Below are positions 8,401-9,634 of a DNA stretch of 9,634 nt, piece by piece. The translations under genes were made by a program, and so were the position numbers. Below the pieces are notes generated by a model. It was given only the letters and a program-made list of their open reading frames with translations. It had not been told where the DNA came from and ran no database searches. The DNA is from an uncultured bacterium (GTDB lineage Bacteria > Patescibacteriota > Patescibacteriia > Patescibacteriales > UBA12465): assembly GCA_903904095.1 (NCBI GenBank), contig CAIVBF010000094.1:1-9634 (forward strand). The letters are read 5' to 3'. The stretch's first letter is position 1. Each line of letters opens with the position of its first letter.

Positions 8401-8490
8401 AAGAATGGAATGTTAAATATGACTCAAGACGGCATATTAAAAGCTCTAAATGGCGACACAAGCCTAGAAGAGGTTTTCCGTGTAATCTAG
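5479..8490 (+). CDS. tandem double PilB/GspE-family ATPase (two ATPase modules in one chain)
   Basis: Secretion-superfamily ATPase of the kind that drives type IV pilus extension or type II secretion from the cytoplasmic face. The 1003 residues far exceed the usual 500-600 because the core is present twice. Order: charged low-complexity start (1-48); one MshEN/T2SSE_N-like domain (about 49-135); module 1 (about 168-563); linker (566-609); module 2 (about 610-1003). Module 1 has GASDIHIEA (187-195), Walker A GPTGSGKT (313-320), Asp box with Glu341, Walker B VGEIRD with Glu383, His box with His401/His408, and zinc pairs Cys446/449 and Cys492/495. Module 2 repeats all of these: 755-762, Glu783, Glu825, His843/His850, Cys888/891 and Cys931/934. 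Both look able to hydrolyse ATP. No pilC, pilin or pilM-Q gene is nearby, so extension motor versus other function is open. The stop is TAG. Confidence 0.93.
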   Translation: MSDLGSIENLLNPTDDEESVTGRFAKKQGEIKLKEEEKQTEKKATQVKMDYINLFGFPISPEALVLISEEEAREIKTVCFFYDGKNIRIGCTEYNAQVEEEISRLKEIYFANVKPYLISDSSLNYAFDLYKTVPKTKKYESGVEISEANLEKFKEDIKSYQSLNDKINDVNITDVVTLMLATAIKVGASDIHIEAEENGVVIRLRIDGVLQDAATISREKWHRITTRLKILAKVKINIENKPQDGRYTIHLKDKNIDVRCSFLPTAFGESVVMRLLNSSVATLEFEGLGIRPEIMAQLKREISKPNGLILTTGPTGSGKTTTLYSIINKLNKPGTKIITLEDPIEYQMPGINQSQVDGKHGYSFSDGLRSILRQDPNIVMVGEIRDLETAEIAVQASLTGHLVLSTLHTNDAAGVIPRLIDIGVKPYFLSPSINAVIGQRLVRKLCPYCQEVHEPNIEEREQLNKILSVISPKANLNIPAALPVLYKAGAGCEKCSFIGYKGRIGIYEIFTMDDKIKQLTAENAPSFKILQQAIEDGMITMLQDGVLKVLDGMTSLEEIYRVIGNFDYINELYDIVISQTIGRGVKIKAEEIQKAEDLSKDLGTISELIKEVPTSELISLIMALAVVSDAGDLHIEPTENDVKVRFRIDGVLHDILNLPKTSYLPLLSEIKILAGEATNIKRATFDGRFSVYLPTSKLDCRLSIIAGGYGETIVIRVLSTNAVNLDMSKLGITSIAYDSLQLAMKKTRGIIITTGPTGSGKTTTLYSILNKLNKPDVKIITIEDPIEYQLPGVMQTQIDEAGGYTFASAMRSLLRQNPNIMMIGEIRDNETAKIAIEASMTGHLVLSTIHANSAAGAISRFAGLGLNRQALANSIEFTIGQRLVRRLCPFCKEEAVISPEDLKQAKDILAEIKNPEIKIPTELKFYHGVGCIKCGNLGYKGRLGLYETIPMTPEIQKLIQTENVTDNEIENEAIKNGMLNMTQDGILKALNGDTSLEEVFRVI
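5980..7167 (+). repeat. ATPase module 1 of the internal duplication
   Basis: Residues about 168-563 of the double ATPase. It aligns with module 2 at a constant offset of 442 residues from the N2-like domain through the first zinc pair, with small deletions in module 2 after that. Over residues 313-449 I counted about 90 of 137 identical to module 2 by eye, roughly two thirds. It keeps the family's PQDGR (242-246) and HTND (408-411) motifs and is therefore the more canonical half. Confidence 0.9.
7306..8487 (+). repeat. ATPase module 2 of the internal duplication
   Basis: Residues about 610-1003, the second copy. It retains Walker A, Asp box, Walker B, His box and both CxxC pairs but lacks its own MshEN-like N-terminal domain. 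It departs from module 1 at TFDGR (684-688, Phe685 in place of Gln243) and HANS (850-853 in place of HTND). The divergence indicates an old duplication, not an assembly artefact, since substitutions are spread along the whole length. Confidence 0.9.
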
Positions 8491-8531
8491 CCAAACATTA
8501 TAAACCAAATAATAAAAATAATTTTACTATT

Positions 8532-9104
8532 ATGATAGAACCGAAATTTTTAGAACAACTTAAAAAAGATTATAAAGCTAATGAGAGTGAACGCCGCCAG
8601 ATTATCAGCGCTTCTAATAATATACTTTTTGAAGCTAAAAAAATTATTTTTGCCTTGCAACGAGAAGATTTTAAAATCGCTGAAGAAAAAATTAAAGATA
8701 TTGAAAGTAGTTTGAAAAATTTAGAAAAGCATTTCGGCCAAGGAAGATTAAATCGCGAAGGAGCTTACAAGGCCGGAGTAGAAGAATATTTAGAAGGAAA
8801 AACTTTATATTTAGTAATAAAAAATAAAAAAATAGAAGCGGTCAGTGGCTTAAGTCTTGATTATGAGGGTTATCTAGGTGGCATTTGTGATATGATTGGT
8901 GAGCTTGTCCGCTATGCGACAAACCAAGCAGCCAAGGGAAAATTCGGGGCAGTCACAAAAATAAAAAAAATCGCTGAAGATACGATGTCACAGCTTATTG
9001 ATTTTGATATGACCGGGTACTTAAGAACAAAGTATGATCAAGCGCGCGGTCATTTAAGAAAACTAGAACAAATGGCTTACGAAATAAAATTACGAAATAA
9101 ATAA
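8532..9104 (+). CDS. translin/TRAX-family protein, probable RNase
   Basis: A 190-residue, mostly helical protein matching the translin superfamily, known mainly from eukaryotes (translin and TRAX, subunits of the C3PO RNase that clears small RNA strands) and archaea. Visible family features are a leading helix with RRQIISASNNILFEAKKIIF (21-40), the acidic segment VEEYLEGKTLY (83-93), the core YLGGICDMIGELVRYA (114-129), and the closing GYLRTKYDQARGHLRKLE (162-179). The four acidic positions that make TRAX catalytic, spaced E-x2-E and D-x3-E, appear as Glu85/Glu88 and Asp120/Glu124, so an active metal-dependent RNase is predicted. Length is close to archaeal homologues and slightly under human translin. 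It follows the double ATPase by 41 bases with no convincing promoter and precedes the phosphoesterase by 13. The ATG follows TATT with no Shine-Dalgarno sequence. Family assignment is firm; substrate is unknown. Confidence 0.85.
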   Translation: MIEPKFLEQLKKDYKANESERRQIISASNNILFEAKKIIFALQREDFKIAEEKIKDIESSLKNLEKHFGQGRLNREGAYKAGVEEYLEGKTLYLVIKNKKIEAVSGLSLDYEGYLGGICDMIGELVRYATNQAAKGKFGAVTKIKKIAEDTMSQLIDFDMTGYLRTKYDQARGHLRKLEQMAYEIKLRNK

Positions 9105-9117
9105 GATAGACACAATT

Positions 9118-9615
9118 ATGATGATTGCAATTATTTCCGATATTCATGACAATTTAGCAAACCTGGAAAAATGCTTAAACTGGTGCAAAAATAATAAAAT
9201 AACCAAAATAATTTGCCCGGGTGACATAACCAACAGCGAAACATTAAATTATCTCTCTAATAATTTTTCCGGGGAGATATTTTTAGTATCCGGCAACGCC
9301 GAGTTATACGAAGAAAGCGAATTAAAAGAATATAAAAATATAAATTACGGCGGCGATACATTCGTCTTCAAGATAGCTAATTTAAATATCGGTCTTTGCC
9401 ATCAACCGGAAAAAATAGCTAAAACTCTTAAACAAAGCTCGGAAAAATTAGATTTTATTTTTTACGGCCATACTCACAAGCCCTGGTTAGAAAAGAGAGG
9501 AGACACTAATATCATAAATCCCGGAAATTTAGCCGGCGTTTTTCAGGAAGCGACTTTCGCTTATTTAGACACCGAGACAAAAACATTGGAATTGAAAATT
9601 TTAAAAGAGTTATAA
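9118..9615 (+). CDS. YfcE/MJ0936-type metallophosphoesterase
   Basis: A 165-residue calcineurin-like phosphoesterase of the small YfcE/MJ0936 class, soluble dimetal enzymes that cleave phosphodiesters in vitro and whose natural substrates are mostly unsettled. The metal-binding motifs appear in order: SDIHDN (Asp8, His10), CPGDITN (Asp36), SGNAE (Asn60), CHQPEK (His95) and GHTHKP (His118, His120), followed by the family's NPGN near 134-137. All seven expected ligands are present, so the enzyme should be active. CHQ replaces the commoner THGH around His95, which may alter the active-site rim. The length is typical. Two ATGs stand side by side (9118 and 9121); either could be the start, and neither has a Shine-Dalgarno sequence. 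It is the last complete gene of the rightward run, 13 bases after the translin-family gene, which hints at a shared nucleic-acid role but does not prove it. Confidence 0.92.
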   Translation: MMIAIISDIHDNLANLEKCLNWCKNNKITKIICPGDITNSETLNYLSNNFSGEIFLVSGNAELYEESELKEYKNINYGGDTFVFKIANLNIGLCHQPEKIAKTLKQSSEKLDFIFYGHTHKPWLEKRGDTNIINPGNLAGVFQEATFAYLDTETKTLELKILKEL

Positions 9616-9634
9616 AAAATAAATAAAATAAAAA

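Noticed and set aside
5980..8487. Duplication as an assembly artefact
   Set aside because: The copies differ throughout, including at motif residues and by small deletions, while both keep reading frame and catalytic residues, which indicates an old, maintained duplication.
8474..8504. Possible promoter ahead of the translin-family gene (TATAAA at 8499-8504)
   Set aside because: The -10 resemblance is expected in such AT-rich DNA, and the bases about 17 upstream (TTCCGT) match the -35 consensus poorly.
9616..9634. Terminator after the phosphoesterase gene
   Set aside because: The visible tail is only A/T-rich with no GC stem; the window ends before any hairpin could be seen.

Overview
The window looks like a piece of a small, AT-rich bacterial genome, most likely from the Candidate Phyla Radiation (Patescibacteria, Parcubacteria-like). 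The pointers are: very tight gene packing (gaps of 2 to 41 bases within each strand's gene run, one 90-base divergent gap), low GC by eye, starts without Shine-Dalgarno sequences, a single-chain alpha2-type glycyl-tRNA synthetase, a PilB-family ATPase, a translin-family protein, and a multi-pass membrane protein of a style I associate with these genomes. This is a judgement from protein style, not from a marker gene. Seven protein genes fill the window. All open frames read through in the standard bacterial code, and every stop is TAA or TAG.

Left half, minus strand (36-4405): three aminoacyl-tRNA synthetase genes in the order tyrS, argS, glyS, separated by only 6 and 11 bases, almost certainly one transcript. 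They charge tRNAs with tyrosine, arginine and glycine. The leader ahead of tyrS is too short for a T-box or similar RNA switch.

Middle (4406-4495): a 90-base divergent control region. A strong sigma70-type promoter (TTGATA, 18-base spacer, extended -10 TGCTATAAT) faces right. A second plausible promoter (CTGATA, 17 bases, TATAAT) faces left toward tyrS. The two overlap physically.

Right half, plus strand (4496-9615): a multi-pass membrane protein; then, 2 bases later, a 1003-residue protein holding two complete PilB/GspE-type ATPase modules in one chain; then a translin/TRAX-family protein that keeps the four acidic residues expected of an active RNase; then a YfcE/MJ0936-type metallophosphoesterase. 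Spacing suggests one operon. No other pilus gene (pilC, pilin, pilM-Q) lies in the window, so the ATPase's partners must be elsewhere or its job may be different.

The most notable points are the tandem double ATPase with subtle asymmetry between its halves, and the apparently catalytic translin-family gene in a bacterial operon. No mobile elements, CRISPR arrays, tRNA or rRNA genes, or clear hairpin terminators were seen.
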